From contig NZ_JARQXA010000004.1 of NCBI RefSeq assembly GCF_029543155.1, forward strand, positions 62,001 through 126,000: a stretch of 64,000 nucleotides of DNA, written 5' to 3'. This document shows positions 9,016 through 17,207 of the stretch, piece by piece; within the stretch, counting starts at the first letter, position 1; the number at the start of each line of letters is the position of its first letter. Source of the DNA: Sphingomonas sp. HITSZ_GF (GTDB lineage Bacteria; Pseudomonadota; Alphaproteobacteria; Sphingomonadales; Sphingomonadaceae). Both the position numbers and the translations under genes were made by a program. The notes beneath the pieces were generated by a model, which had not been told where the DNA came from, did no database searches, and saw only the letters and a program-made list of their open reading frames with translations.

Positions 9016-9549
9016 ATGGCTGCAAAGGCGCTGTCCTTCGATGTCGGCGATTATGTCGTTTACCCCAAGCACGGCGTTGGCCGTGTAATCGAACTCCAGA
9101 AATCTGAAATCGCGGGCATGCAGCTCGAGCTTTACGTGCTGCGTTTCGAAAAAGAGAAGATGACCCTGCGCGTTCCCACCAACAAGGCGGAGAGCGTGGG
9201 CATGCGCAAGCTTTCGAGCGACAAGACGCTCAAGGAAGCGCTCGACACGCTCAAGGGCAAGCCCAAGGTCAAGCGCACCATGTGGTCGCGCCGCGCCCAG
9301 GAATATGAAGCGAAGATCAATTCGGGCGACCTCGTGTCGATCGCCGAAGTGGTCCGCGATCTGTTCCGCGCCGACGACCAGCCCGAGCAGAGCTATTCGG
9401 AGCGTCAGATCTTCGAAGCGGCCGCCAGCCGCCTCGCCCGCGAGCTCGCGGCGATGGAAGAGATCGACGAGCCGGCCGCGCTCGAGAAGATCCTGGAGAT
9501 CCTGCGCAAGGCCGCGGTGACCTGGAACAAGGACAAGGTTCCGGCCTGA
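9016..9549 (+). CDS. carD: CarD/CdnL-type RNA polymerase-binding regulator
   Basis: A 177-residue protein with an N-terminal RNA polymerase interaction (Tudor-like) domain beginning FDVGDYVVYPKHGVGRV, and a helical DNA-binding C-terminal domain containing KVKRTMWSRRAQEYEAKI. This matches alphaproteobacterial CarD, which stabilises open complexes, notably at rRNA promoters, and is often essential. Length is normal for the family. It is preceded by a long leader and followed by a strong terminator, so it is probably transcribed alone. Confidence 0.93.
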   Translation: MAAKALSFDVGDYVVYPKHGVGRVIELQKSEIAGMQLELYVLRFEKEKMTLRVPTNKAESVGMRKLSSDKTLKEALDTLKGKPKVKRTMWSRRAQEYEAKINSGDLVSIAEVVRDLFRADDQPEQSYSERQIFEAAASRLARELAAMEEIDEPAALEKILEILRKAAVTWNKDKVPA

Positions 9550-9575
9550 TCCAGATCAGCATCGGTACCTTGGAG

Positions 9576-9605
9576 AGGGGCGGAATGAAAACCGCCCCTT
9601 TTCCT
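9576..9605 (+). terminator. Rho-independent terminator after carD
   Basis: GGGGCGG (9577-9583) pairs perfectly with CCGCCCC (9592-9598) across an AATGAAAA loop, extended by an A-T pair and followed by TTTTCCTT. It lies 27 bp after the carD stop. Confidence 0.85.
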
Positions 9606-9659
9606 TGTCCGGCACATGGTGTATTGCCATTGCAACACACATCGTCTCGGGAGGAAGTT

Positions 9660-10406
9660 ATGCGCAGCCTGATCGCCCTGGCCCTGGTGCCGTTGATGGC
9701 CACGGGGGCCTGCCACGCCAGCTGGGAGAAGGACGGCAAGAATGGCCCCGACGGCGCCAAGCCGAGCGGCGTCGTCGCCAAGCGCAGCTATGACGCGAAG
9801 GGCTTCACCACGATCGAGCAGACCGGCGTCGACGATGTCGACGTGACCAATGGCCCCCAGTTTGCGGTCACTGCCGAGGGCGACACCGCGATGCTCGACG
9901 AACTGGTGATCGAAGTGGTCGGCGGGACGCTGCGCGTCGGCCGCAAGGACCATCGGGGCTTCTCCTGGGGCAACAATGACGGGCAGAGCGTGAAGGTGCA
10001 CGTCACCCTGCCCAAGCTGACAGGTGTCACGCTCACCGGCGTCGGCAATGTGAAGGTCGACAAGGCCGAGGGCGACTTTCACGGCAAGATCACCGGCACC
10101 GGCGATCTCGACATCGCCGCGCTCGCAGCCACCGACGCGGACCTTTCGATCACCGGCACGGGCAACCTCACCGTCGCCGGCAGCGGCGGCCGCCTCAACG
10201 CCTCGATCACCGGTCCCGGCGACATCGACGCCAGCAAGTTCACCGCGTCGAGCGCGAGCATCTCGATCATGGGCCCGGGCAGCATGAAGGGCAATGTGAC
10301 CGGCGGCGCCTCGATCTCGATCACCGGCCCGGGGGATGTCGACCTGACCGGCGGCGCGAAATGCGCGGTCAGCGCGACCGGCCCCGGCGAGGCGCGCTGC
10401 TCCTGA
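9660..10406 (+). CDS. DUF2807 (head GIN domain) secreted protein, first of two
   Basis: A 248-residue exported protein. The N-terminus MRSLIALALVPLMATGAC is a signal peptide with a possible but weak lipobox (TGAC). The mature part is a right-handed beta-helix-like repeat region with many GTG/GPG turns (SITGTGNL, SITGPGDI, SIMGPGSM), typical of DUF2807. Such proteins are cell-envelope associated and of unknown function. Start at ATG 9660 is fixed by GAGGAAG immediately upstream; the longer frame from 9570 runs through the carD terminator. It is followed by a second DUF2807 gene after 37 bp. Confidence 0.8.
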   Translation: MRSLIALALVPLMATGACHASWEKDGKNGPDGAKPSGVVAKRSYDAKGFTTIEQTGVDDVDVTNGPQFAVTAEGDTAMLDELVIEVVGGTLRVGRKDHRGFSWGNNDGQSVKVHVTLPKLTGVTLTGVGNVKVDKAEGDFHGKITGTGDLDIAALAATDADLSITGTGNLTVAGSGGRLNASITGPGDIDASKFTASSASISIMGPGSMKGNVTGGASISITGPGDVDLTGGAKCAVSATGPGEARCS

Positions 10407-10443
10407 GCTTGCCTAAGCGCTGAACCCGGGCGAGGGTGGGCCG

Positions 10444-11148
10444 ATGCATCGGCTCGCCCTCGCTCCGTTCCTGCTCCTCCTCGGTGCCGCCGCGCCCGGC
10501 GACGAGCGCAAGGTGATGGTCACCGGCTTCGACCGGCTGCGCATCGATGGCCCGTTCGCGGTGGAAGTCGTGCCCGGATCGCCGGGGGTGACGATCAGCG
10601 GCGACCGCGCGGCGATCGACAAGGTGGGCGTGCGCGTCGAGGCGGGCACGCTGGTGCTCAATTCGGGGCTGCAGGCGCTTGGCCCGGCTACCGGCAAGGC
10701 GGCCGGCACGGTGCGCATCCGCGTCTCGGTGCCCGGGCTGCGTATGGTGCAGACCAATGGCGGCACGATCCTGAAGATCGCCGCGCTGACCAGCAACCGC
10801 ATCGACATCGCGCTCAACGGCGCCGGGCGGATCGATGTCGCCAAGGTCGATGCGCAGGAGCTGAGCGTGACCACCGCGGGCGAGGGCGTCGTCACGCTCG
10901 CGGGCAATGCGCTGCACCTGCGCGTGCGGCTCTATGGCGCGACCAGCCTCGATGCGGCGGCGCTCACCAGTGCCGATGCCGTGCTCGTCTCGGGCAGCAC
11001 CGGCGCACTGACCGTCGGGGTGCGCTACAATTCGCAGGTCAGCGCCACGTCGAGTGGCGTGGTGCGCGTGATCGGCAACGGCAAATGCGCGGTGGTCGGC
11101 CAGGGGCCGATCGAGTGCGCCAATATCGAAGCGCGCAAGACCGACTAG
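10444..11148 (+). CDS. DUF2807 (head GIN domain) secreted protein, second of two
   Basis: A 234-residue protein with a short signal peptide (ALAPFLLLLGAAAPG) and one DUF2807 domain: FDRLRIDGPFAVEVVPG at the head, then repeated short beta-strands ending in KCAVVGQGPIEC. It is a diverged tandem partner of the preceding gene: similar overall design but low local identity and no lipobox. Probably co-transcribed. Function unknown. Copy B of the 150-bp dispersed element starts 2 bp after its stop. Confidence 0.75.
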   Translation: MHRLALAPFLLLLGAAAPGDERKVMVTGFDRLRIDGPFAVEVVPGSPGVTISGDRAAIDKVGVRVEAGTLVLNSGLQALGPATGKAAGTVRIRVSVPGLRMVQTNGGTILKIAALTSNRIDIALNGAGRIDVAKVDAQELSVTTAGEGVVTLAGNALHLRVRLYGATSLDAAALTSADAVLVSGSTGALTVGVRYNSQVSATSSGVVRVIGNGKCAVVGQGPIECANIEARKTD

Positions 11149-11150
11149 GC

Positions 11151-11300
11151 CTTCCTACCGCGCGCGCCGCGCTGAGCCGCCAAAGTACATGAAGTACACG
11201 CCAAGGGCCGATTTTCGCGGCGCCTGGGTCGACTCAATCCCGCGTAGCGCGCCGCATCGCGTAATTTTCTTACGCGAGGGTTTTCCTATCTTTCCTACAG
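11151..11300 (-). repeat. 150-bp dispersed element, copy B
   Basis: Gap-free partner of 3681-3830, in inverted orientation on the chromosome. Measured from the upstream gene the two copies share orientation: the CTTCCTAC end faces the stop codon and the TTTTCCTATCTTTCCTACAG end is distal. This copy lies between two convergent genes. A short frame starting ATGAAGTACACG at 11189 exists here, but copy A lacks that ATG, which argues against a conserved peptide. Confidence 0.8.
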
Positions 11301-11365
11301 GGCCAAAGAGCGGCCGGCAGCGCGCCGACCACCAGCGCCAAGCAGCCGAAATCCTACATTGCAAG

Positions 11366-12028
11366 CTAGGCGGCGAGCGGGAAGCGGAGCAGCCGGTCGT
11401 CGAGCGCGACCAGCGCCTGGGCCTTGCTGCCGACGGCGCGGACGATCTCGGGATGATGCGCGTCGAGCCCGCCGGTGAGCGCGCCGAAGGCGGGCAGGAT
11501 CAGCTTGGTGGCGGACGCGACGAAGCAGCGCCGGGCCACCTGGCGCCCGCGGACGCGCAGGCGCAGCTTGGGGTGGAAATGGCCGGAAAGCTCGGGGCGC
11601 GGATCGCCGGGCTCGGCCTCGTGGCGCAGGATCAGCCCGTCGACCTCGGCTTCCGCGAGGATCGCGCCGCCAAAAGGATCGACCAGCAGGCTGTCGTGGT
11701 TGCCGGTGATCCAGCGCCAGTCGAGCCGGGTGGTGAGATCGGTGAGCAGCGCGCGGGCATCCGCCGGCAGCCGCGCGCAGCCTTCCGAATCGTGGAAGCT
11801 GTCGCCCAGGCACCAGAGCTCGCGCGCCCGGGTGCGCTCGGCCAGCGCCGCCACGGCATGGAGCGTCGCGATCGAATCATAGGGCGGCAGCATCTGGCCG
11901 CGCTGCGCGAACCAGCTGCCCTTCTCGAAATGCAGGTCCGCCACCAGCAGCGCCGCGCGCGCGGGCCAGTAGAGCGCGCCCTCGGGCAGCGCCATCAACT
12001 CGTGGCCGGCGAACGAAAGGGGAACCAT
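11366..12028 (-). CDS. pdeM: Ligase-associated DNA damage response endonuclease PdeM
   Basis: A 220-residue calcineurin-like metallophosphoesterase. Metal-binding motifs occur in order: DLHFEKG, LGDSFHD, GNHD and GHFHPK. This spelling, with the DLHFEKG opening, matches PdeM, part of a predicted DNA-repair set with a Lhr-like helicase, a ligase and an exonuclease. Those partners are not in this window, so the gene is isolated here. The start ATG at 12028 is the only good one. Confidence 0.85.
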   Translation of the reverse strand: MVPLSFAGHELMALPEGALYWPARAALLVADLHFEKGSWFAQRGQMLPPYDSIATLHAVAALAERTRARELWCLGDSFHDSEGCARLPADARALLTDLTTRLDWRWITGNHDSLLVDPFGGAILAEAEVDGLILRHEAEPGDPRPELSGHFHPKLRLRVRGRQVARRCFVASATKLILPAFGALTGGLDAHHPEIVRAVGSKAQALVALDDRLLRFPLAA

Positions 12029-12059
12029 GGCCCCGCTATCGGCCGCGCGGGCCGCGCCG

Positions 12060-12488
12060 TCAACAGCGCAGCATCGGCACCTTGCGGCCCTGATAGGTGA
12101 TCATGCCGTGATCCTGGTCGAGACGCTCGACCGTATAGTCGCGCGTCTCGGGCGGGTTCACCTTTTGCGATCCGTCGCTCTCCGCGCTGTCATAGCGCTC
12201 GCGGATCGTCTCGGTGATCGTATCGCCGTTCACGGCCCAGCTGCCGAGCTCGCCGCTGTTGTCGAGCGCGCCATCGGCGCCGTAATGGGCGATGAAGTCG
12301 CTGGCGCAGCTCGATTCGAACGACCAGCTGCCGACCAGCCAGGCCTGGAGCGGCCCCGCGGCGGGGGCAGGCGTGGTGGCGACCGGTGCGGCTTCGGCCT
12401 TTTGCACCGGCTTGGGGGCATCGGGCTTGCACGCCGCCAGCGCCGCGCAACCGAGCATCACCGTGATCAATCGAGCCCCGTTCCCCAT
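12060..12488 (-). CDS. Small lipoprotein of unknown function
   Basis: A 142-residue protein. The N-terminus MGNGARLITVMLGCAALAAC ends in a clear lipobox (LAAC, Cys20), followed by a proline/alanine-rich linker and a domain of about 95 residues that begins with LVGSWSFESSC and ends at a terminal cysteine. Lipid anchoring in the envelope is expected. The WSFE...G..VNGDTITE pattern is reminiscent of small secreted beta-sheet domains, but I do not recognise a family. It lies 31 bp from pdeM on the same strand. Confidence 0.7.
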   Translation of the reverse strand: MGNGARLITVMLGCAALAACKPDAPKPVQKAEAAPVATTPAPAAGPLQAWLVGSWSFESSCASDFIAHYGADGALDNSGELGSWAVNGDTITETIRERYDSAESDGSQKVNPPETRDYTVERLDQDHGMITYQGRKVPMLRC

Positions 12489-12529
12489 GGCCCGAATCTA
12501 CCCCAGCCGGGCGATTCGGGCCAGCGCGA

Positions 12530-13927
12530 TCAGGCGGGAACCTTCGCCATTTCGCCGATCTTCGCGAGGATTCGAACCCAGGAGCGGATGCCCTTGTGGA
12601 AGCTCTTCAGATCGTATTTCTCGTTGGGCGAGTGGATATTGTCGTCGTTCAGCGCGAAGCCGACCAGCACCGTGTCCATGCCGAGGATCTTCGAGATCGA
12701 GGTGACGACGGGGATGCCGCCGCCGCAGCCGATCAGCGCGGCCTTGCCCCATTCGGCGTCGAGCGCCGCGCGGGTCGCTTCCAGCGGCGGGCTGTCGCTC
12801 GGGACGCTCACTGCCGGGCTGCCCGGGCCGCGGCCGGTGAACTCGACGGTGCAATCGGCGGGCAGGCGCGACCGGACATGGTCCTCGAACGAGGCCCAGA
12901 TCTTCTCGGGATTCTGGGCGCCGGCCAGACGGAAGCTCACCTTCGCATGCGCCTCGGCCGGGATCACGGTCTTGAACCCTTCGCCGGTATAGCCGCCCCA
13001 GATGCCGTTCACTTCGGCGGTGGGCCGCGACCAGACCTGCTCGAGCACGTCATGGCCCTTCTCGCCGGCGGGGACGCTGAGGCCGATCTCGCCGAGGAAT
13101 TCCCTGGCGTCGAAGCCGAGCGCGTCCCAGCTCGCGCGCACCGCGGGATCGAGTTCGGGCACGCCGTCATAGAAGCCGGCGAGAGTCACCCGGCCATCGG
13201 CATCCTTCATCTCGCCCAGGATCGTGCAGAGCAGCTGGATCGGGTTGCGCGCCGCGCCGCCATAGAGGCCCGAATGGAGATCGCGCGACGCGGCGCGGAT
13301 CGTCACCTGGCCGGCGGCCATGCCGCGCAGCCCGATGGTGAGGCCCGGCGTCTCGGTGTCCCACATCAGCGTGTCGCAGATCAGCGCGAAATCGGCCTTA
13401 AGCTCCTCGGCATTCTCGTGGAGGAAGGGCTCGAGGCTCTTCGAGCCCGATTCCTCCTCGCCTTCGAACAGGATCGTCACCTTGCAGGGCAGGCGCCCTT
13501 CGGTTTCCTTCCAGGCGCGGCAGGCCTCGACAAAGGTGCGCAGCTGGCCCTTGTCGTCCGAGGCGCCGCGGCCGACGATCTGCTTCGCGCCGTCGCTGCG
13601 CGTCTCGATCACCGGATCGAAGGGATCGCGCCGCCACAGCTCGATCGGATCGACCGGCTGCACGTCGTAATGGCCGTAGAACAGGATGTGCGGGCCGTCT
13701 CCATCGTGGTGCGCGACCACCATCGGATGGCCCGGCGTCTGCGCGACGCGCGCGGTGAAGCCCAGGCCATTGAGTTCGTCGGACAGCAGCCTGGCGGCAT
13801 GCTGGCACTGTTCGGCATAGGCAGGATCGGTCGAGACCGAGGGGACGCGCATCAGCGCGAAGAGTCGGTCCAGGCTGTCGTCGAGATGCGCCTCGACATA
13901 GTCGAGCGCCTTGGTGGAGTCGGTCAT
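12530..13927 (-). CDS. M20 family dipeptidase / metallo-hydrolase
   Basis: A 465-residue cytosolic-looking enzyme without a signal peptide. GHYDVQP (H86, D88) and FEGEEESGS are the M20 metal and catalytic motifs, and a dimerisation domain lies in the middle (about residues 200-350). Length and spelling fit the bacterial M20 dipeptidase/CNDP-like group, which cleaves dipeptides or N-acyl amino acids. The exact substrate is not decidable. It lies between the small lipoprotein gene and the GlcNAc locus, separated from the latter by a REP-like palindrome. Confidence 0.88.
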   Translation of the reverse strand: MTDSTKALDYVEAHLDDSLDRLFALMRVPSVSTDPAYAEQCQHAARLLSDELNGLGFTARVAQTPGHPMVVAHHDGDGPHILFYGHYDVQPVDPIELWRRDPFDPVIETRSDGAKQIVGRGASDDKGQLRTFVEACRAWKETEGRLPCKVTILFEGEEESGSKSLEPFLHENAEELKADFALICDTLMWDTETPGLTIGLRGMAAGQVTIRAASRDLHSGLYGGAARNPIQLLCTILGEMKDADGRVTLAGFYDGVPELDPAVRASWDALGFDAREFLGEIGLSVPAGEKGHDVLEQVWSRPTAEVNGIWGGYTGEGFKTVIPAEAHAKVSFRLAGAQNPEKIWASFEDHVRSRLPADCTVEFTGRGPGSPAVSVPSDSPPLEATRAALDAEWGKAALIGCGGGIPVVTSISKILGMDTVLVGFALNDDNIHSPNEKYDLKSFHKGIRSWVRILAKIGEMAKVPA

Positions 13928-13979
13928 CGGGCTGCGCTACGCCTGTGGGCGGAGCGGGGCAAGCTGTGGCCAAGTGCTG

Positions 13980-14056
13980 TTCCCCGGCGAAAGCCGGGGC
14001 CCAGGGTCACGAGCGATGCGGCAGAGAAACCCTGGGCCCCGGCTTTCGCCGGGGAA
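13980..14056. repeat. REP-like inverted pair, 27-bp perfect arms
   Basis: Arms 13980-14006 and 14030-14056 are perfect reverse complements separated by 23 bp. Each arm is itself a hairpin, CCCCGGC-GAAA-GCCGGGG or its complement. The same 27-bp arm recurs at 26513-26539 with one mismatch. It fills the gap between nagA and the M20 peptidase gene. Confidence 0.85.
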
Positions 14057-14073
14057 AAGGAAGGCCAAAGGGC

Positions 14074-15198
14074 TTACGCTCCGCCGATCCAGGTGGCGGC
14101 GACGTTGCCGGCATCGTCGAGCAGCACCAGGTCTGCCGCATAGCCCGGCGCGATCCGGCCATGCGTGCCCGCCAGGCCCATCAGCGCGGCGGGGCTGGCG
14201 CTGGCCATCTCCACCGCGGTGGCGAGATCGGCGCCGAGCATCTCGATCGTGTTGCGCACCGCCGAGGCCATGTCGAGATGCGATCCGGCGAGCGTGCCGT
14301 CGTCGCCGCGCACCGCGCCGTCCTGCACGGTGATGTGGCGGCCCTGGAGCATGAACTCGCTGGTGTCCGATCCCACCGTGGGCATCGCGTCGGTGACCAG
14401 CATGAAGCCGCTGGCCGGCTTGCAGCGCAGCGCCAGGCGCAGCGTGGCGGGGCTCACATGATGGCCGTCGACGATGATGCCGCAGACCAGCTCGGGCGAA
14501 TCGAGCGCGGCGCCGACCATGCCGGGCGCGCGCGAGCCGAGCGGCGACATCGCGTTGAACAAATGGGTGACGCCGCGCATGCCCGCGGCCACCGCCGCCT
14601 TGGCCTGCTCGTAGCGCGCATTGGTATGCCCGGCCGCGACGACCACGCCGGCGGCGACCAGGGCCTCGATATCGGCGATCGCCACGCGCTCGGGGGCGAG
14701 CGTGACCAAGGTGCGGCCACGCTTGAGGCCGGTCAGCGCGGCGATGCCCTCGGCATCGAGTGGGCGGATCTTCTCCGCCGAATGGATGCCCTTGCGATCG
14801 ACGTTGAGGAACGGGCCCTCGATATGGATGCCGAGCACGCCCGGCACGCCGGCCTCGATCGCCGCATCGACCGCGGCGACGGCGCGGCGGATCACCTCGA
14901 GATCGTCGCTGATCAGCGTCGGCAGGAAGCCGGTGGTGCCGAAGCGGCGATGCGCGGCGCCGATCGCGGCGATGCCCTCCACCGTCGGCGAATCGTTGAA
15001 CAGCACGCCGCCGCCGCCATTCACCTGGGTATCGATGAAGCCGGGGACGAGCGTGCCGGCGAGGTGCTGCACCTTGGCATCGGCGGGCAGCGCCGGCACC
15101 GGCACCACGCCGAACAGGCGCGTGCCGTCGATCAGCACGGCGACGCCGGAGTGCAGCGCGCCGTCGACCAGCGCGCGTGTCGGTATCAGCGCCTGCAT
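14074..15198 (-). CDS. nagA: N-acetylglucosamine-6-phosphate deacetylase
   Basis: A 374-residue amidohydrolase that converts GlcNAc-6-P to GlcN-6-P and acetate. Family motifs in order: DTQVNGGGG, HIEGPFL, AGHTNA, THLFNAM, IVDGHHV and VTDAMPT (catalytic Asp). Length is normal. Its ATG overlaps the stop of the SIS-domain gene, so the two are translationally coupled, and both follow the GntR regulator in one unit. Confidence 0.95.
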   Translation of the reverse strand: MQALIPTRALVDGALHSGVAVLIDGTRLFGVVPVPALPADAKVQHLAGTLVPGFIDTQVNGGGGVLFNDSPTVEGIAAIGAAHRRFGTTGFLPTLISDDLEVIRRAVAAVDAAIEAGVPGVLGIHIEGPFLNVDRKGIHSAEKIRPLDAEGIAALTGLKRGRTLVTLAPERVAIADIEALVAAGVVVAAGHTNARYEQAKAAVAAGMRGVTHLFNAMSPLGSRAPGMVGAALDSPELVCGIIVDGHHVSPATLRLALRCKPASGFMLVTDAMPTVGSDTSEFMLQGRHITVQDGAVRGDDGTLAGSHLDMASAVRNTIEMLGADLATAVEMASASPAALMGLAGTHGRIAPGYAADLVLLDDAGNVAATWIGGA

Positions 15199-16229
15199 CA
15201 GACCGTCTCGGTGACCTTGGCGAGCGAAGGCGGCCGATCGGGATCGAAGCCGCGCGCGATCGAAAGCGCGTTGGCGGCGCGGTAGAAAGCCTGGATCTGC
15301 AGGATCGGCTCGATCGCCGGGCCGGCGGCGGGGTGGGGCAGATGGATCGCGCCGGGCACCTGGCCGCCGCTCACCAGCACTTCGCCGCCGCGCGCCAGCA
15401 CGTCCGCGACCAGCTCGTCGACGCCGTCGGCCGTCGCATCGTCCTGACGGAAGACGAGCAGCGGGAAGCCGGGGCCGACCAGCGCCATCGGGCCGTGGCG
15501 GACCTCGGCGGCGCTGAACGCCTCGGCATGGAGCCCGCAGGTTTCCTTGAACTTGAGCGCGGCTTCCTGCGCCACGCCGAAGCCGAGGCCGCGGCCGATG
15601 ACATAGAGGCCGCGCGCATCGAGCAGCCGCTCGACCAGCGGCGACCAGTCGGCGGCCCAGGCCGCTTCGAGCAGATCGGGTAGCGCGGCGAGGCCGGACT
15701 TGAGCGCGGCGTCATCGGCCCATTCGCTCACCAGATGGAGCTGGGCGGCGAGTGCGGCGATGTACGACTTGGTGGCGGCGACGCTGATCTCGGGCCCGGC
15801 GCGCAGCGGCACCAGCGTGTCCGATTCGGTCGCCAGCGGCGAATCCTCGACATTGACCATCGCGACGGTGCGCGCGCCGCTGTCGCTCGCCGCGCGCATC
15901 GCGGCGAGGATGTCGGGGCTCTTGCCCGATTGCGAGATGCCGAGCGCGAGCATGTCCGAATAATCGGTCTCGACGCCGTAAACCGAGGCGACCGACGGCG
16001 AGACCGACGTGGTCAGCAGCCCGAGCCGGGTCTCGATCAGGTAGCGGCCGAAGGTTGCGGCATGGTCGGAGCTGCCGCGCGCGCAGGTGAGCACGCCGCG
16101 CGGCCGGGTGGTGCGCAATTGGGCGCCCAGTTCGCGTACCACTGGTCCATTCTGGTCCAGCTGGCGGCGTACCGCGGCGCCGGCCTCGCCGGCTTCGGCG
16201 AACATCTTGGTCGATTCGGGGTTGGTCAT
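15198..16229 (-). CDS. SIS-domain glucosamine-6-phosphate deaminase (NagB-II type)
   Basis: A 343-residue protein with two SIS (sugar isomerase) domains and no glutaminase domain. CARGSSDHA and SQSGKSPD are the phosphosugar-binding loops, and the C-terminus DPDRPPSLAKVTETV is typical of this family. By context, between nagA and the regulator, it most likely deaminates and isomerises GlcN-6-P to fructose-6-P, replacing classical NagB, as described for SIS-type NagB-II. Databases often label it as a GlmS isomerase domain. The gap to the regulator gene is 5 bp. Confidence 0.85.
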   Translation of the reverse strand: MTNPESTKMFAEAGEAGAAVRRQLDQNGPVVRELGAQLRTTRPRGVLTCARGSSDHAATFGRYLIETRLGLLTTSVSPSVASVYGVETDYSDMLALGISQSGKSPDILAAMRAASDSGARTVAMVNVEDSPLATESDTLVPLRAGPEISVAATKSYIAALAAQLHLVSEWADDAALKSGLAALPDLLEAAWAADWSPLVERLLDARGLYVIGRGLGFGVAQEAALKFKETCGLHAEAFSAAEVRHGPMALVGPGFPLLVFRQDDATADGVDELVADVLARGGEVLVSGGQVPGAIHLPHPAAGPAIEPILQIQAFYRAANALSIARGFDPDRPPSLAKVTETV

Positions 16230-16234
16230 GTCGT

Positions 16235-16978
16235 TCAGCCCCGCATGTCGAGTTCGGCGACGAAGTCATAGGCGTCGCCGCGATACCAGCTGGTGGTCGC
16301 CTCGATCACCCGGCCGTCGGCCAGGAAGCCGCGGCGCTCGATATAGAGGACGGGGGCGCCGACCTCGACGCCGAGCAGCGCGGCGCGCTCGGCATCGCAC
16401 AGCGCGGCGCGGAGGCGCTGGAGCGCGCGCACCGGCCGGTTGCCGGTCGATTCGAGCGCGGCATAGAGCGACGAATCGACGGCTTCGAGACCCGACAAGC
16501 CGAAGCCCGGGATGATCGCGAACTCAACGGCCATCGGCACATCGTCGGCATAGCGGATACGGTTGAAGCGATAGACTGCGGTGCCCGGGCTGAGCCCGAA
16601 GGTGAGCGATTCCTCGCCGGTGACCACGCCCGATTCGCGGATCAGCCATTCGCTGCGCACGGTGCGCCCGCGCGAGGCCATGTCTTCGGAAAAGGAGGAG
16701 AGCTTGGCGAACTGCTTCTCGACGCGGCCGGCGACGAAGGTGCCGGCGCCGTGGCGGCGGACCAGCAGCCCCTCGTCGACCAGCTTGTCGATCGCCTTGC
16801 GCAGCGTGATCCGCGAGACCGAGAGATCGGCGGCAAGGTCGCGCTCCGGGGGAAGCGCTTCGTTGGGCTTGAGCTGATTGTCGCGCAGCGCCTCGCGCAA
16901 CGCGGTCTCGAGCTGCCGGTAAAGCGGCCCGCGGCCTGCTCCGTCGAGCGGCCTGATCTTTTCAGCCAGCGTTGGCAT
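16235..16978 (-). CDS. GntR/HutC family regulator of the GlcNAc locus
   Basis: A 247-residue transcription factor: winged-helix domain (LPPERDLAADLSVSRITLRKAI, HutC type) and a C-terminal UTRA ligand-binding domain ending with IEATTSWYRGDAYDF. UTRA regulators of this kind (NagR/DasR) sense GlcN-6-P or GlcNAc-6-P. The ATG at 16978 has GGGGAA 6 bp upstream; a longer in-frame start at 17041 lies within the operator region. It is first in the regulator-deaminase-nagA unit and diverges from the TonB receptor gene. Confidence 0.88.
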   Translation of the reverse strand: MPTLAEKIRPLDGAGRGPLYRQLETALREALRDNQLKPNEALPPERDLAADLSVSRITLRKAIDKLVDEGLLVRRHGAGTFVAGRVEKQFAKLSSFSEDMASRGRTVRSEWLIRESGVVTGEESLTFGLSPGTAVYRFNRIRYADDVPMAVEFAIIPGFGLSGLEAVDSSLYAALESTGNRPVRALQRLRAALCDAERAALLGVEVGAPVLYIERRGFLADGRVIEATTSWYRGDAYDFVAELDMRG

Positions 16979-17023
16979 CGGTTCCCCATAATCGACCGGC
17001 TGTGTGCCGGATGCAACACTAGT

Positions 17024-17038
17024 ACCAATATCGTACCA
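17024..17038 (-). promoter_or_regulatory. TGGT-N7-TGGT element, nagR-proximal
   Basis: On the minus strand this reads TGGTACGATATTGGT. It is one of three TGGT-N7-TGGT direct repeats in the intergenic region and shares GATATTGGTA with the receptor-proximal site. It lies about 45 bp upstream of the regulator start. Confidence 0.45.
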
Positions 17039-17061
17039 CATGTCAGCAAAAATATTTCGTC

Positions 17062-17076
17062 TGGTCGTAATGTGGT
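17062..17076 (+). promoter_or_regulatory. TGGT-N7-TGGT element, central
   Basis: Plus strand TGGTCGTAATGTGGT: two TGGT units 11 bp apart, one helical turn, located midway between the divergent genes and upstream of a TTGACG hexamer (17091-17096) that could be the -35 of the receptor gene. Confidence 0.4.
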
Positions 17077-17115
17077 TGTAAGAATCCGTCTTGACGGGCC
17101 GCCCACTCTAAGGAA

Positions 17116-17144
17116 TGGTCTGGATATTGGTATGCGACTGGTCT
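17116..17144 (+). promoter_or_regulatory. TGGT-repeat operator, receptor-proximal
   Basis: Three TGGT units at 17116, 17128 and 17139; the last two have the N7 spacing, and GATATTGGTA matches the nagR-proximal site. It begins about 20 bp downstream of the TTGACG hexamer, so a bound protein would cover the expected -10 region. Binding by the GntR/UTRA regulator is inferred. Confidence 0.45.
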
Positions 17145-17207
17145 TTCAGGGCTGCCACAAGAATCTAAGAATCTGACGTTGAAGTCATCTGACCAAGGGG
17201 ATGAGAC

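Noticed and set aside
11189..11320. A small peptide gene (MKYTPRADF...) inside dispersed element copy B.
   Set aside because: The start codon is not conserved in copy A (ATG is GCG there) and substitutions are largely non-synonymous, so a conserved peptide is not supported.
13980..14056. The paired inverted repeats as a CRISPR array or as transposon ends.
   Set aside because: Only two inverted arms with no spacers of regular length, no cas gene, no transposase and no target-site duplication recognised. REP-like palindrome is the simpler reading.
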